The notes below the pieces were generated by a model. The model ran no database searches. It had not been told where the DNA came from and was given only the letters and a program-made list of their open reading frames with translations. A stretch of 38,491 nucleotides of DNA from Verrucomicrobiaceae bacterium (GTDB taxonomy: Bacteria > Verrucomicrobiota > Verrucomicrobiia > Verrucomicrobiales > Verrucomicrobiaceae). A program made the position numbers and the translations under genes. This document shows positions 18,601 through 25,249 of the stretch, piece after piece; within the stretch, counting starts at the first letter, position 1; the number at the start of each line of letters is the position of its first letter. Location: positions 1 through 38,491 of the forward strand of contig JAQGPI010000058.1 in NCBI GenBank assembly GCA_028293175.1, in the 5' to 3' direction.

Positions 18601-18708
18601 TTCTCCGCCACTATCCGCGTGCTGTGGATTGACCGTGGCCCGCCCGCGACGATTTCTAAGCCGCTGAACAAAGCGGCGCGGATTTACCGGGTGAAGGAAT
18701 TGAATTAG
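15646..18708 (+). CDS. Large secreted RCC1-repeat protein (second paralogue)
   Basis: The 1020-residue protein repeats the architecture of its upstream neighbour: a signal peptide (MPTGAALAFLLLLAGGVVAR), a first RCC1 propeller block to about residue 320 and a beta-rich spacer (SLPLRLRNPSTTTAINGLAP). A second RCC1 block, an Ig-like segment (FTPTHVGPHAAYLEIYS) and the shared C-terminal domain ending NKAARIYRVKELN follow. The ATG at 15646 is chosen because the signal peptide starts there; an in-frame ATG at 15589 would add 19 non-conserved residues. The two genes are tandem duplicates that have since diverged, most closely related at the C-terminus and in single repeat units. The ligand and function are unknown. 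Confidence 0.82.
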   Translation: MKTMPTGAALAFLLLLAGGVVARADQSQQPVAVLEQFDYDIGSWQPASSRLVGWGRDAALIAAMPMGLEGVDQVAVGDDHVLALMSDGTVVAWGRPGSSSGDPSQGRALTRFGQVYGIAAGAAHSYALMADGTVVAWGLGGSYIVPGVRGVVKLEARNHFVLGLKGNGTLAAWGDDWGEIALPAGLTDMVDVAQGYLHCLALRRDGTVVAWGMNGNGECNVPANLGPVKSIAAGSAFSVALLADGTVTAWGSNAQGQLDVPAGLSDVVWIKAGLYHALALKKDGSLVRWGDRNTEQPPLPPVGGVVDMAAGISADFVIVRSITLDRFDRSWAPSARSLPLRLRNPSTTTAINGLAPGFDPVTQGKFALASFNKADTATFALDPVIAPGKVSKVFQIDYTMSADVDTFTRLHSPNGTERPLMDATVIVGRAKLDVVDVFGERISLTGETKVKAFGPITVPEGLNHVSSLVAGPWNSAALNKDGTVAVWGFTAPNVIPPLTDVTSVAVGADHFLFLNGQRKVVGLGPGYGNLKVIEGLANVTAVAAGEYHSLALKADGTVVAWGDNTYGECNVPKGLKGVTAIAGGASGVSLALKIDGTVTGWGENRYGASKPPANLKKVKAIGAGRRHSLALKTDGTVVAWGDTLGANPKDPPAGLAGVTAIAASETHNLALKDDGTVVGWGDNSRGQLTMPAGLDGVIGVAAGGNYSLALMEGASTFAPTVLGHSRVHHLSVKNIGSLKMELSGAVLRSNQGGFKLEGVAAYKGPYDPPVTLGSTPLSLTITFTPTHVGPHAAYLEIYSPDRGGPFTLLLTGYGKLPSVEATAAKPGTVGATFTAGPLRSDPLTGVLLQRLVFTNISGYRLEGLRLAVSHLASGLWLHSSYSGETPGTTEVLYRAPIGIGETVSFDLVYQDAYRRNPASLSPVVEALPSEYGGAGGMFDGTLVPLRSVRDTPQGPLLDFATKRTEVYGVEYSDNGGITWNGASQVFSATIRVLWIDRGPPATISKPLNKAARIYRVKELN

Positions 18709-19038
18709 GGGAGGGAGAAGTGAGGCAGTGTAGGACGATGTCCTGGCCGTCCCCTTCCATAACATGCGAGGATTAAGCTGCGCGGGTGCCAAGCATGCCT
18801 TATATTCCCGCCATGAACGCCTTTTGCATTTCCCAACCGCAAACATCGCGTTTAAGCTGGCAATCCGACTCGATCCGACCGGATCAAACCAAAAATCCAC
18901 TTCAACCCCTCCGAAAATCGTCTCCCGAAGCCATAGAAAGTCAGAAAATACGCTTGCGAAGGCTTATTTTTGTGGCACTCCAGTAGGCTCCCCACCCGCC
19001 GAGTGCAAACTCGGCTCGTTTTTTCGTCTTTAAAAGCC
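18709..19038. other. Intergenic region and leader of the ribosomal protein cluster
   Basis: This 330-base gap should hold the promoter of rpmJ-rpsM-rpsK-rpsD. I see a short palindrome GATCCG-AC-CGGATC at 18872-18885, an AT-rich stretch around 18945-18971 and a terminator-like hairpin at 18998-19024 (listed separately). No convincing -35/-10 pair and no tRNA fold was found. The short reading frames on either strand have no protein features. Confidence 0.5.
18998..19024 (+). terminator. Terminator-like hairpin 14 bases before rpmJ (possible attenuator)
   Basis: A perfect stem GCCGAGT-GCAA-ACTCGGC (18998-19015) is followed by TCGTTTTTT (T run 19019-19024). It has the shape of an intrinsic terminator, yet it lies between the last upstream gene (ending 18708) and the rpmJ start at 19039. 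It may end an unrecognised short transcript or regulate entry into the ribosomal protein genes. Confidence 0.7.
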
Positions 19039-19152
19039 ATGAGAGTTCGTCCATCCGTCAAGCCCCTGTGTGAATCCTGCCGCGTTATCCGCCGCAAGGG
19101 TGTGGTCCGTGTCGTGTGCAAGAATCCTCGCCACAAGCAGCGCCAGGGTTAA
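19039..19152 (+). CDS. rpmJ: 50S ribosomal protein L36
   Basis: The 37-residue protein is a zinc-ribbon L36 with all four zinc ligands: Cys11, Cys14, Cys27 and His32, in PLCESCRVI and [12 protein letters not shown]. It binds 23S rRNA in the large subunit. The ATG at 19039 gives the standard length; an open frame reaching back to 18970 would read through the leader hairpin and is not used. rpsM starts 34 bases downstream, the usual bacterial order. Confidence 0.97.
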   Translation: MRVRPSVKPLCESCRVIRRKGVVRVVCKNPRHKQRQG

Positions 19153-19186
19153 TCCAGTTTCATCCCCCAAATACCTATAACTCGTC

Positions 19187-19570
19187 ATGGCCCGTATTCT
19201 CGGCATTGATATCCCCAACGAAAAGAAGATCGAGTATTCGCTGCCGTATGTATACGGCATCGGTCTTCCCCAGAGCCGCAAAATCCTTGCGACAACGGGC
19301 ATTGATCCTAACATCCGTGCCGGACAGCTTTCCGACGAGCAGCTGACGCAGATCGTGCAGACGATCCAGGCGATGAAGCTGGTGACCGAAGGCGATCTTC
19401 GCCGTGAGCTGCAGCAGCACATGAAGCGCCTGCTGGGCATCAATTGCTACCGCGGCCAGCGCCATCGTCGCAACCTGCCAGTGCGTGGCCAGCGCACCAA
19501 GACCAACGCCCGTAGCCGCAAAGGCCCCCGTAAGACCGTGGGTGCACAGAGCGCTGCCAAGAAGAAGTAA
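19187..19570 (+). CDS. rpsM: 30S ribosomal protein S13
   Basis: The 127-residue protein matches S13 of the small-subunit head: MARILGIDIPNEKKIEYSL at the start, YGIGLPQSRKIL in the helix-two-turn-helix region, and the basic tail YRGQRHRRNLPVRGQRTKTN ending KTVGAQSAAKKK. Length and motifs are normal. It lies between rpmJ and rpsK, with gaps of 34 and 45 bases. Confidence 0.98.
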   Translation: MARILGIDIPNEKKIEYSLPYVYGIGLPQSRKILATTGIDPNIRAGQLSDEQLTQIVQTIQAMKLVTEGDLRRELQQHMKRLLGINCYRGQRHRRNLPVRGQRTKTNARSRKGPRKTVGAQSAAKKK

Positions 19571-19615
19571 GGCTGGCGTCTTAACCGAATACTCAGAACC
19601 GACTTTTCCCCTGTT

Positions 19616-20179
19616 ATGGCCGATACCCCCGAAACTCCAGTGGAAGCTCCGGCTCCCGCTCCTGCCGCCGCCGCCCCCGTGGCAGCACCAGCCCCAGCCG
19701 CCGCTCCGGCTCCTGCAGCACCTGCTGCGGAAGCGCCTCCGGCTAAGCCACAAACCATCAACGACGTCTTCCTTTCCCTGGAAGGTGGCGCTCCTGAGCA
19801 GCCGAAGATCGTTCGTGCCAAGGGCTCCAAGAACGTCTCCTCCGGCATTGTGCACGTGACTGCCACGTTCAACAATACGATGGTCACCATCACCGACCGC
19901 ACTGGCAACGTCATCGGCTGGTCCACCGCCGGCAAGATGGGCTTCCGTGGTTCCCGCAAAGGCACTGCTTACGCCGCCCAGGTGGTGTCACAGGATGCCT
20001 GCCGTCAGGCAATGGGCCATGGCCTTCGTGAAGTCGAAGTGCGTCTCCGCGGCCCAGGTTCGGGTCGTGAGTCTGCCGTCCGCGCCGTGCAGGCCCTGGG
20101 CGTGGAAGTCACCACCATCAAGGATGTGACCCCGATCCCTCACAACGGTTGCCGTCCGCCGAAGTCCCGTCGCGTTTAG
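19616..20179 (+). CDS. rpsK: 30S ribosomal protein S11 with Ala/Pro-rich N-terminal extension
   Basis: Residues from about 72 onward are a normal S11 ([67 protein letters not shown]), a small-subunit platform protein near the mRNA exit path. Before this are about 58 extra residues: an Ala/Pro/Glu-rich low-complexity stretch (residues 8-45) and a short segment [12 protein letters not shown]. The ATG at 19616 follows the rpsM stop by 45 bases. No ATG lies closer to the S11 core, so the extension is likely translated. Confidence 0.95.
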   Translation: MADTPETPVEAPAPAPAAAAPVAAPAPAAAPAPAAPAAEAPPAKPQTINDVFLSLEGGAPEQPKIVRAKGSKNVSSGIVHVTATFNNTMVTITDRTGNVIGWSTAGKMGFRGSRKGTAYAAQVVSQDACRQAMGHGLREVEVRLRGPGSGRESAVRAVQALGVEVTTIKDVTPIPHNGCRPPKSRRV

Positions 20180-20221
20180 TCGAGCCGCCTTCAATACCCC
20201 TTACGTTTCCTTCCTTTTTCT

Positions 20222-20833
20222 ATGGCTCGATACACTGGTCCCCGTGACAAAATCGCCCGCCGCTTTGGCGTGGCCATCTTCGGCCCCTCGAAGGGTCTCG
20301 AACTGCGCAATTTCCCGCCTGGACAACACGGCGTGCGCAACACCCGCCGCAAGCTTTCCGAATACGGCACCGCCATGGCTGAGAAGCAGAAGCTTCGTTA
20401 CCAGTACGGCGTGCTTGAGAAGCAGTTCCGCAAGTTCTTCGCCGAAGCACAGCGCCGCAAGGGCGTGACCGGTGAAAACCTGCTGCAGATGCTGGAGCTC
20501 CGTCTCGACAACGTGGTCTTCCGCATGGGCTTCGGCAACACCCGTTTCGCCGCCCGTCAGCTTGTCAGCCACGGCCACATCCAGGTCAATGGCGGCCATG
20601 TGAACATCGCCAGCTATCAGTGCAAGCCAGGTGATGTGATCACCACGAAGCCGAATCCGAAGAGCCAGCAGCTCATCGCCCGCTTCTTTGAGATCACCCA
20701 GGGCAACCCGGTTCCTGATTGGGTCAGCGTCGATCGCGAAGCCGTCAAGGGCACCGTGAGCCGCATCCCGATCCGCGAAGAGATCAACCCCATCGCTAAC
20801 GAGCAGCTGGTGGTGGAACTCTACTCCCGCTAA
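20222..20833 (+). CDS. rpsD: 30S ribosomal protein S4
   Basis: The 203-residue protein is S4, a primary 16S rRNA binder that also represses its own operon in some bacteria. Visible are the N-terminal MARYTGPRDKIARRFGV, the central RLDNVVFRMGFGNTRFAARQ with the S4 RNA-binding domain LVSHGHIQVNGGHVNI, and the C-terminal PIREEINPIANEQLVVELYS. The N-terminus has no zinc-binding cysteines, so it is the C-minus form. A strong terminator follows 22 bases after the stop. Confidence 0.98.
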   Translation: MARYTGPRDKIARRFGVAIFGPSKGLELRNFPPGQHGVRNTRRKLSEYGTAMAEKQKLRYQYGVLEKQFRKFFAEAQRRKGVTGENLLQMLELRLDNVVFRMGFGNTRFAARQLVSHGHIQVNGGHVNIASYQCKPGDVITTKPNPKSQQLIARFFEITQGNPVPDWVSVDREAVKGTVSRIPIREEINPIANEQLVVELYSR

Positions 20834-20854
20834 TCCGGAAGATCAGTACTTTGG

Positions 20855-20891
20855 CAAGGGACACGGGCATCGCTCGTGTCCCTTGTTTTTT
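20855..20891 (+). terminator. Intrinsic terminator after rpsD
   Basis: CAAGGGACACG (20855-20865) pairs perfectly with CGTGTCCCTTG (20875-20885) around a nine-base loop, followed by six T (20886-20891). It ends the rpmJ-rpsM-rpsK-rpsD unit before any rpoA gene. Confidence 0.93.
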
Positions 20892-20919
20892 GCCCGCGAA
20901 CCCTTCAGGGTAGCATTTC

Positions 20920-21783
20920 ATGGCCGCCAAACCCATCCTCGAGCAAGTGCCCCGCCATCAGGACGAGTCGTTCGATTGCGAGGTCATCCATGGGCGCGAT
21001 TACGGCACGCGCTGGCATTTCCATCCCGAAGTGCAGATCACCCTCGCCATCCGCAGCAACGGCTACCGCATCGTGGGCGACAACATCTCACCCCTGCGCG
21101 ATGGCGATCTGGTGCTGGTAGGCTCCGAGGTCCCGCACGTGTGGCAGCAGGACGAGATCCGCGAAGCCGCCGTGCATGCTATTGTGCTGCGCTTCACGGA
21201 GGACTTCCTCGGCCGCGACTTCCTCGCACGTCCTGAGATGGCTGCCGTGGTGAAGTTGTTGCAACGCGCCCGCCGTGGCCTGGAGGTGAATGGCAAGACC
21301 CGTCGCGAAGTCACCCAGCGGCTGCTGGTGCTTTCGGAAGCCACCGGCCTCGACCGTGTGATTGCGCTTCTCGGCGTGCTCGATGTACTCGCCCGCGCCA
21401 ACGACCTGAAGACGCTCGCCAGCGCTGGCTTCCGCCCGCAACTCGACGCGAGTGACCAGGAGCGCATGGGCCGCATCATGCGCCATATTCAGGAGCACCT
21501 CACCGAGGAGATCGCCCGCGATGATGTCGCACGTATCGCCAGCCTAAGCGCTGGCGCTTTCAGCCGCTACTTCCGCAATCGCACCGGCAAGACCCTGCCA
21601 GAGTATGTGAACGAACTGCGCATCGGCCGCTCCTGCCGCTTCCTGGTGGAAACCGATGCACCCGTGACCGAAATCGCCCTCGACTGCGGCTTCCAAAACC
21701 TCGCGAACTTCAACCGCTGGTTCCGCAAGGTCACCAGCACCGTGCCCCGCGACTACCGCAGCACCTTTGGCCGCAGCCGGTGA
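20920..21783 (+). CDS. AraC-family transcriptional regulator with N-terminal cupin
   Basis: The 287-residue protein has an N-terminal cupin-type sensing domain (YGTRWHFHPEVQITLAI ... LRDGDLVLVGSEVPHVW) and a C-terminal AraC double helix-turn-helix (about 185-285). The latter contains IARDDVARIASLSAGAFSRY, RNRTGKTLPEYVNELRIG and CGFQNLANFNRWFRKV. Such proteins usually sense a sugar or small metabolite through the cupin. The ligand and targets cannot be told; it sits between ribosomal genes and a convergent LysR gene whose stop codon directly abuts its own, giving TGA/TCA at 21781-21786. Confidence 0.93.
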   Translation: MAAKPILEQVPRHQDESFDCEVIHGRDYGTRWHFHPEVQITLAIRSNGYRIVGDNISPLRDGDLVLVGSEVPHVWQQDEIREAAVHAIVLRFTEDFLGRDFLARPEMAAVVKLLQRARRGLEVNGKTRREVTQRLLVLSEATGLDRVIALLGVLDVLARANDLKTLASAGFRPQLDASDQERMGRIMRHIQEHLTEEIARDDVARIASLSAGAFSRYFRNRTGKTLPEYVNELRIGRSCRFLVETDAPVTEIALDCGFQNLANFNRWFRKVTSTVPRDYRSTFGRSR

Positions 21784-22710
21784 TCACGCCGCCTTCTCCC
21801 CAAACGCCCCTGTCACCTCACGGCACAATCCCAGAAACGTCTCGGCCATGAACGACAGGCGCTGGCCGCTGTAGGACACTATACCCCATTCGCGGCGCAT
21901 CGAGGTGCCGGAGTAGGGGATGCTCACCAGCGAACCGGCATCCGTCTCGCGTGCCGTGACCCAGGGCGCGAGCACGCCCACTCCAAGGCCTACTTTCACC
22001 ATCTCCTTAATCGCCTCCATGCTGCCCAGCGACAGGATGGCGGAGGCGGGCACGCCCATCTTCTTTAATGAAGCGAGGATGAGCTGCGAGGTCACCGCGA
22101 TGCGGTCATACACAATCATCGGCTGGCCTGCGAGATCCTTGCGCGACACGCGATGCATCGTCGCTAGCGGGTGAATTGGACTAACATAGAACTTCAGGTT
22201 ATCGCTGAACAACGAATGCCACTTCAAGCTGGCGGGAAAGTCCGCCTTCACACACAAGGCCAGATCCAGCCGTCCTTCATCCACTAGCTTCGCCGCCGTA
22301 TCGGTATCCACCGCCGTGATGTTCAGCGTGCAGTCAGGGAAGCATTCGCGGAATTCCAGCAGCACGGCGGGCAGGAAATACTGGCACGCGCTTGCGGGTG
22401 CCGCGATGCGCAGTGTGCCTCGTCCCCATTCCTGCAAGGCCTGCATCTCCTGCCTTGCCGCCCGCATTTGGCGCAGGATGCGCTCGGCATGGCGCAGCAA
22501 TCTTTCGCCTGCGGCGGTGAGCACGGCGTGATGGCCGCGCCTTTCAAACAGAGCGCCGCCCATCTCAGTTTCGAGCGCCTTGATGGAGTGGCTCATGGCC
22601 GAGGGAGTCAACCCCAGCGCGCTCGCGGCGGCGGAGAAACTCCCCAGTCGCGCGAGCATGGTAAAAGCGCGCAGCCGCCGTGAATCCAGGGGTTCGTCGA
22701 GTGCGGTCAT
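21784..22710 (-). CDS. LysR-type transcriptional regulator, likely of nitrate assimilation
   Basis: From the ATG at 22710 the protein has 308 residues: an N-terminal winged helix (DSRRLRAFTMLARLGSFSAA, ALGLTPSAMSHSIKALE) and a periplasmic-binding-like effector domain (GTLRIAAPASACQYFLP, DLALCVKADFPASL, KEMVKVGLGVGVLAPWVTA). The open frame reaches back to 22914, but those residues lie in the intergenic DNA and are not conserved-looking. It is divergent from the nitrate transporter genes, and a TTCA-N9-TGAA box at 22731-22757 lies just before its start. By analogy with NtcB/Cbl-type LysR regulators I infer that it controls the nitrate genes and itself. Confidence 0.9.
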   Translation of the reverse strand: MTALDEPLDSRRLRAFTMLARLGSFSAAASALGLTPSAMSHSIKALETEMGGALFERRGHHAVLTAAGERLLRHAERILRQMRAARQEMQALQEWGRGTLRIAAPASACQYFLPAVLLEFRECFPDCTLNITAVDTDTAAKLVDEGRLDLALCVKADFPASLKWHSLFSDNLKFYVSPIHPLATMHRVSRKDLAGQPMIVYDRIAVTSQLILASLKKMGVPASAILSLGSMEAIKEMVKVGLGVGVLAPWVTARETDAGSLVSIPYSGTSMRREWGIVSYSGQRLSFMAETFLGLCREVTGAFGEKAA

Positions 22711-22730
22711 GTTCAGAGGAGATGAATAAG

Positions 22731-22757
22731 ATTCAACGTTGTGTTGAAAACAATGAT
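22731..22757. promoter_or_regulatory. 27-bp TTCA-N9-TGAA box, copy 1 (putative LysR operator)
   Basis: The box contains the dyad TTCAAC-GTTGT-GTTGAA (22732-22748) and continues as AACAATGAT. It is identical at 23 of 27 positions to the box at 28525-28551, which precedes the other nitrate transcription unit. An interrupted palindrome between a LysR gene and its divergent target is the standard site for this family, though the strict T-N11-A form is not present. Confidence 0.72.
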
Positions 22758-22778
22758 AGCCACTTGCGTGCCATGATG

Positions 22779-22802
22779 GCCCGTCTTGGCACGTCTGCGG
22801 CT
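22779..22802 (+). promoter_or_regulatory. Sigma-54-like -24/-12 element upstream of nrtA
   Basis: TTGGCACG-TCTG-CGGCT at 22786-22802 has the invariant GG and GC separated by 10 bases. The TGGCACG half matches the -24 consensus exactly; the -12 half has CGGCT for TTGCA/T. The surrounding 24 bases match the block at 28572-28595 at 21 positions. Transcription would begin near 22813, leaving a ~270-base leader. An alternative reading is a dyad CGTGCCA (22768-22774) / TGGCACG. Confidence 0.5.
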
Positions 22803-22985
22803 TAATGACTTGGCGTGAAAATCGCCGCCGCATCCTTCCCAAACACCCGCTTCCAGGCCGTCTGCGCCTGGGCGTTACGCCGGTACACAAACCTTCTGCC
22901 GGTGTCCGGCACATCCTCTTTCACGGGCCTCAGGCTCCGCTGCCGCGGCCCTGTGGAGTCACCATGGTTGGTTGATGAGATGCCT

Positions 22986-23018
22986 CGCCACGGCCTGCCT
23001 CTAAGGGCAGCCGTGGCG
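22986..23018 (+). repeat. Stable hairpin in the nrtA leader
   Basis: CGCCACGG and CCGTGGCG (22986-22993, 23011-23018) continue inward as CTGCC / GGCAG with one bulged C and a six-base loop TCTAAG. No T run follows, so it is not an intrinsic terminator. It may be a leader structure or an interspersed palindrome. The loop does not fit the A-x-x-G-x-x hexaloop known for ANTAR-type antiterminator targets. Confidence 0.65.
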
Positions 23019-23084
23019 TACGCATCCCGCCGCCAGCCAACGCCTTTCCTCTCTCGCTGAATCTGTTTCCAGCTCCCCTCTAAT

Positions 23085-24356
23085 ATGAAAGCCCCCACGC
23101 TCGCTACTCCCTCCTCCTCCCTCAGCCGCCGCCATTTTATTACTCGCTCAGCCGCAGGCCTGCTTGCCGCCGGTCTACCCACAGGATGGGTCGGCAGCGT
23201 GTATGCTGATGACTCGCCAGAGGTCACTGACATCAAGCTCGGCATCATTGCCCTCACCGATTGCTCGCCCATCGTGATTGGTCATGAGAAGGGCTTCTTC
23301 AAGAAGTTCGGCATCAACTCCACCGTTAGCAAAGAAGCGTCCTGGGCAGTGATTCGTGACAAGCTCACCACCGGTGAAAACCAGGCCACGCACATGCTCA
23401 TCGGCATGCCTCTTGCCTCCACCATGGGCCTCGGCGGCTCGGCGAAAAAGGAGATGGTCATCCCCTGGCTGCTCAACCGCAACGGCCAGGCCATCACGCT
23501 TGCCAACAGCCTCAAAGGTAAGGTGGCGGCTGATCCCAAGGCTTTGAAGCCCATCGTCGATGCGGCCAAGGCGGCCGGTGCTCCGATGACTTTCGCCATG
23601 ACCTTCCCGCCCGGAACACACGCCATGTGGATGCGTTATTTCCTCGCTGCCGGCGGCATCAATCCCGATACCGATGTGAACCTCATCGTGATCCCGCCAC
23701 CCCAGATGGTGGCTAACATGAAGGTGGGCAAAATGGACGGCTTCTGCGTGGGCGAACCCTGGAACGCCCGCTCCATCGCCGAGGACATCGGCTTCACCAG
23801 CATCACCACCCAGGAGATGTGGAAGAACCATCCGGAAAAAGTTTGTGCCTTCACCAAGGAATTCGCCGAGACAAACCCGAAGACCGTGAAGGCCGTATTG
23901 AAGGGCCTGCATGAGGCCAGCGTGTGGCTCGATGATCTGGGCAACCGCAAGGAGCAGTGCGACATCGTCAGCAAGGCCAGCTATGTGAACTGTCCGCCCG
24001 AGATCATCTATGACCGCCTCATGGGCAACATGGACTACGGTGATGGCCGCACCAAGAAGGATGAAGATTACATGATCTTCAGCAGCCGGAACTGCAACTT
24101 CCCTCAGGCCAAGTTTGCCAAGTGGTGGCTAAGCCAGTTCCGTCGCTGGGGCATGGTGGAAGGCGCGCCCGACTATGAAGGCGTGGCGAAGTCGGTCATG
24201 ATGCCATCGCTCTATGAAGAGGCGATGAAGGAAATCGGCTACGCCCACGGCGGTGCCGATGACAAGCCCGAGACCTTCTTTGACGGCGTGACCTTTGACC
24301 CTTCGAAGCCCGAGGAATACGCCAAGAGCTTCGCCGTGAACAGCATCAAGGGCTGA
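23085..24356 (+). CDS. nrtA: Nitrate ABC transporter substrate-binding protein, Tat-exported
   Basis: The 423-residue protein is of the NrtA/SsuA family that captures nitrate in the periplasm. A Tat signal is clear: SRRHFI at residues 14-19 followed by a hydrophobic stretch ending near VYADDS. The mature part has family motifs (IKLGIIALTDCSPIVIGHEK, FCVGEPWNARSIAE, AMWMRYFLAAGGINPD). It is followed by the permease (22-base gap) and double ATPase. A putative LysR box and sigma-54-like element lie about 285-355 bases upstream. Specificity for nitrate over bicarbonate or cyanate rests on the neighbouring nitrate and nitrite reductase genes. Confidence 0.92.
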   Translation: MKAPTLATPSSSLSRRHFITRSAAGLLAAGLPTGWVGSVYADDSPEVTDIKLGIIALTDCSPIVIGHEKGFFKKFGINSTVSKEASWAVIRDKLTTGENQATHMLIGMPLASTMGLGGSAKKEMVIPWLLNRNGQAITLANSLKGKVAADPKALKPIVDAAKAAGAPMTFAMTFPPGTHAMWMRYFLAAGGINPDTDVNLIVIPPPQMVANMKVGKMDGFCVGEPWNARSIAEDIGFTSITTQEMWKNHPEKVCAFTKEFAETNPKTVKAVLKGLHEASVWLDDLGNRKEQCDIVSKASYVNCPPEIIYDRLMGNMDYGDGRTKKDEDYMIFSSRNCNFPQAKFAKWWLSQFRRWGMVEGAPDYEGVAKSVMMPSLYEEAMKEIGYAHGGADDKPETFFDGVTFDPSKPEEYAKSFAVNSIKG

Positions 24357-24378
24357 TGCCCAGCACCCCGCACGAGAC

Positions 24379-25215
24379 ATGAATTCGAAACTTCTCCAAC
24401 GTCTGCTGCTGCCCTTTGTGGGCCTGATCATCGTCCTTGTAGCCTGGCAGGCCCTGTCCGGTTACACGGCTGAAACCAAGCTGCCATCAGGCTTCACCAA
24501 GAAGATCAAGGCAGGCATCATCAAAGATCTGCCGGGCCCTGTGCAGACGTGGACGGCGACGAAGAAATACATCGTGGAGCCCTTTGCCAAACGTGCGGAG
24601 CTCGATCAGGGCGTGCTGCGCTTCACCTGGTACTCGCTCATCATGGTGGGGAAGGGCTATGCGCTCGCGCTGCTCATTGGTACGCCGCTTGGGTTCATGC
24701 TGGGCCTGTCGAAGAAATTCGCCGCCATGTTTGATCCCTTGATCCAGGTGCTGCGGCCCGTGTCGCCGCTCGCCTGGATGCCGCTGGGCGTGGTGCTCTT
24801 CATGGGCGCGGGCAAGGATGCCAATGAACTGGGCGCTCTCTTCACCATCGCGGTCTGCGCCATGTGGCCCACGGTGCTGAATACCGCCGTAGGCGTGCGC
24901 GCCGTGCCACAGGATTACCTCAATGTGGCGAAGGTGCTGAAGCTCTCCTGGCCGAAGACGCTGTGGAAGATCTACCTGCCCGCCACGCTGCCGTACATGT
25001 TCACCGGCTACCGCCTCAGCCTTGGCATTGCCTGGCTGGTGATCGTGGCGGTGGAGATGCTCACCGGTCGCATCGGCATCGGCAACTTCCTCTGGAACGA
25101 ATACAACAACGGCCTCTACACCAGCATCATCCTTTGCATCATCACCATCGGGCTGGTGGGATGGGGCCTGGACCGCCTGATGACCCTGGTGGAGTCGCGG
25201 CTGAAGACGGCATGA
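24379..25215 (+). CDS. nrtB: Nitrate ABC transporter permease
   Basis: The 278-residue membrane protein matches NrtB/SsuC-type permeases: an N-terminal helix (LLLPFVGLIIVLVAWQALSG), a short periplasmic segment and about five more helices. The ATPase-contact EAA-type loop is around VLKLSWPKTLWKIYLPATLP. Motifs such as PVSPLAWMPLGVVLFMGAG are typical of the nitrate/taurine group. It lies between nrtA and the fused ATPase gene. Confidence 0.93.
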   Translation: MNSKLLQRLLLPFVGLIIVLVAWQALSGYTAETKLPSGFTKKIKAGIIKDLPGPVQTWTATKKYIVEPFAKRAELDQGVLRFTWYSLIMVGKGYALALLIGTPLGFMLGLSKKFAAMFDPLIQVLRPVSPLAWMPLGVVLFMGAGKDANELGALFTIAVCAMWPTVLNTAVGVRAVPQDYLNVAKVLKLSWPKTLWKIYLPATLPYMFTGYRLSLGIAWLVIVAVEMLTGRIGIGNFLWNEYNNGLYTSIILCIITIGLVGWGLDRLMTLVESRLKTA

Positions 25216-25249
25216 TGCCGCGCGGCTCGAAATCAAATCGTATCACACC

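Larger units (their letters stand above)
22711..23084. other. Divergent regulatory region between the LysR gene and nrtA
   Basis: This 374-base gap holds the first copy of the composite nitrate element (22731-22802), then about 280 bases of probable leader with a stable hairpin at 22986-23018. One forward frame (22815-23060) contains WLVDEMPRHGL, which resembles a piece of the C-terminus of the NasS-like protein encoded at 28608; the rest does not, so I do not call a gene. Confidence 0.6.

Noticed and set aside
22811-22828. Second GG-N10-GC string (TTGGCGTG ... GCC) just after the sigma-54-like block
   Set aside because: Only the GG and GC fit, it is not repeated at the other nitrate unit, and it is likely chance.
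22815-23060. Possible small gene in the nrtA leader
   Set aside because: Apart from WLVDEMPRHGL it has no recognisable protein features and lies downstream of a probable promoter in a hairpin-rich leader; kept as a finding only.
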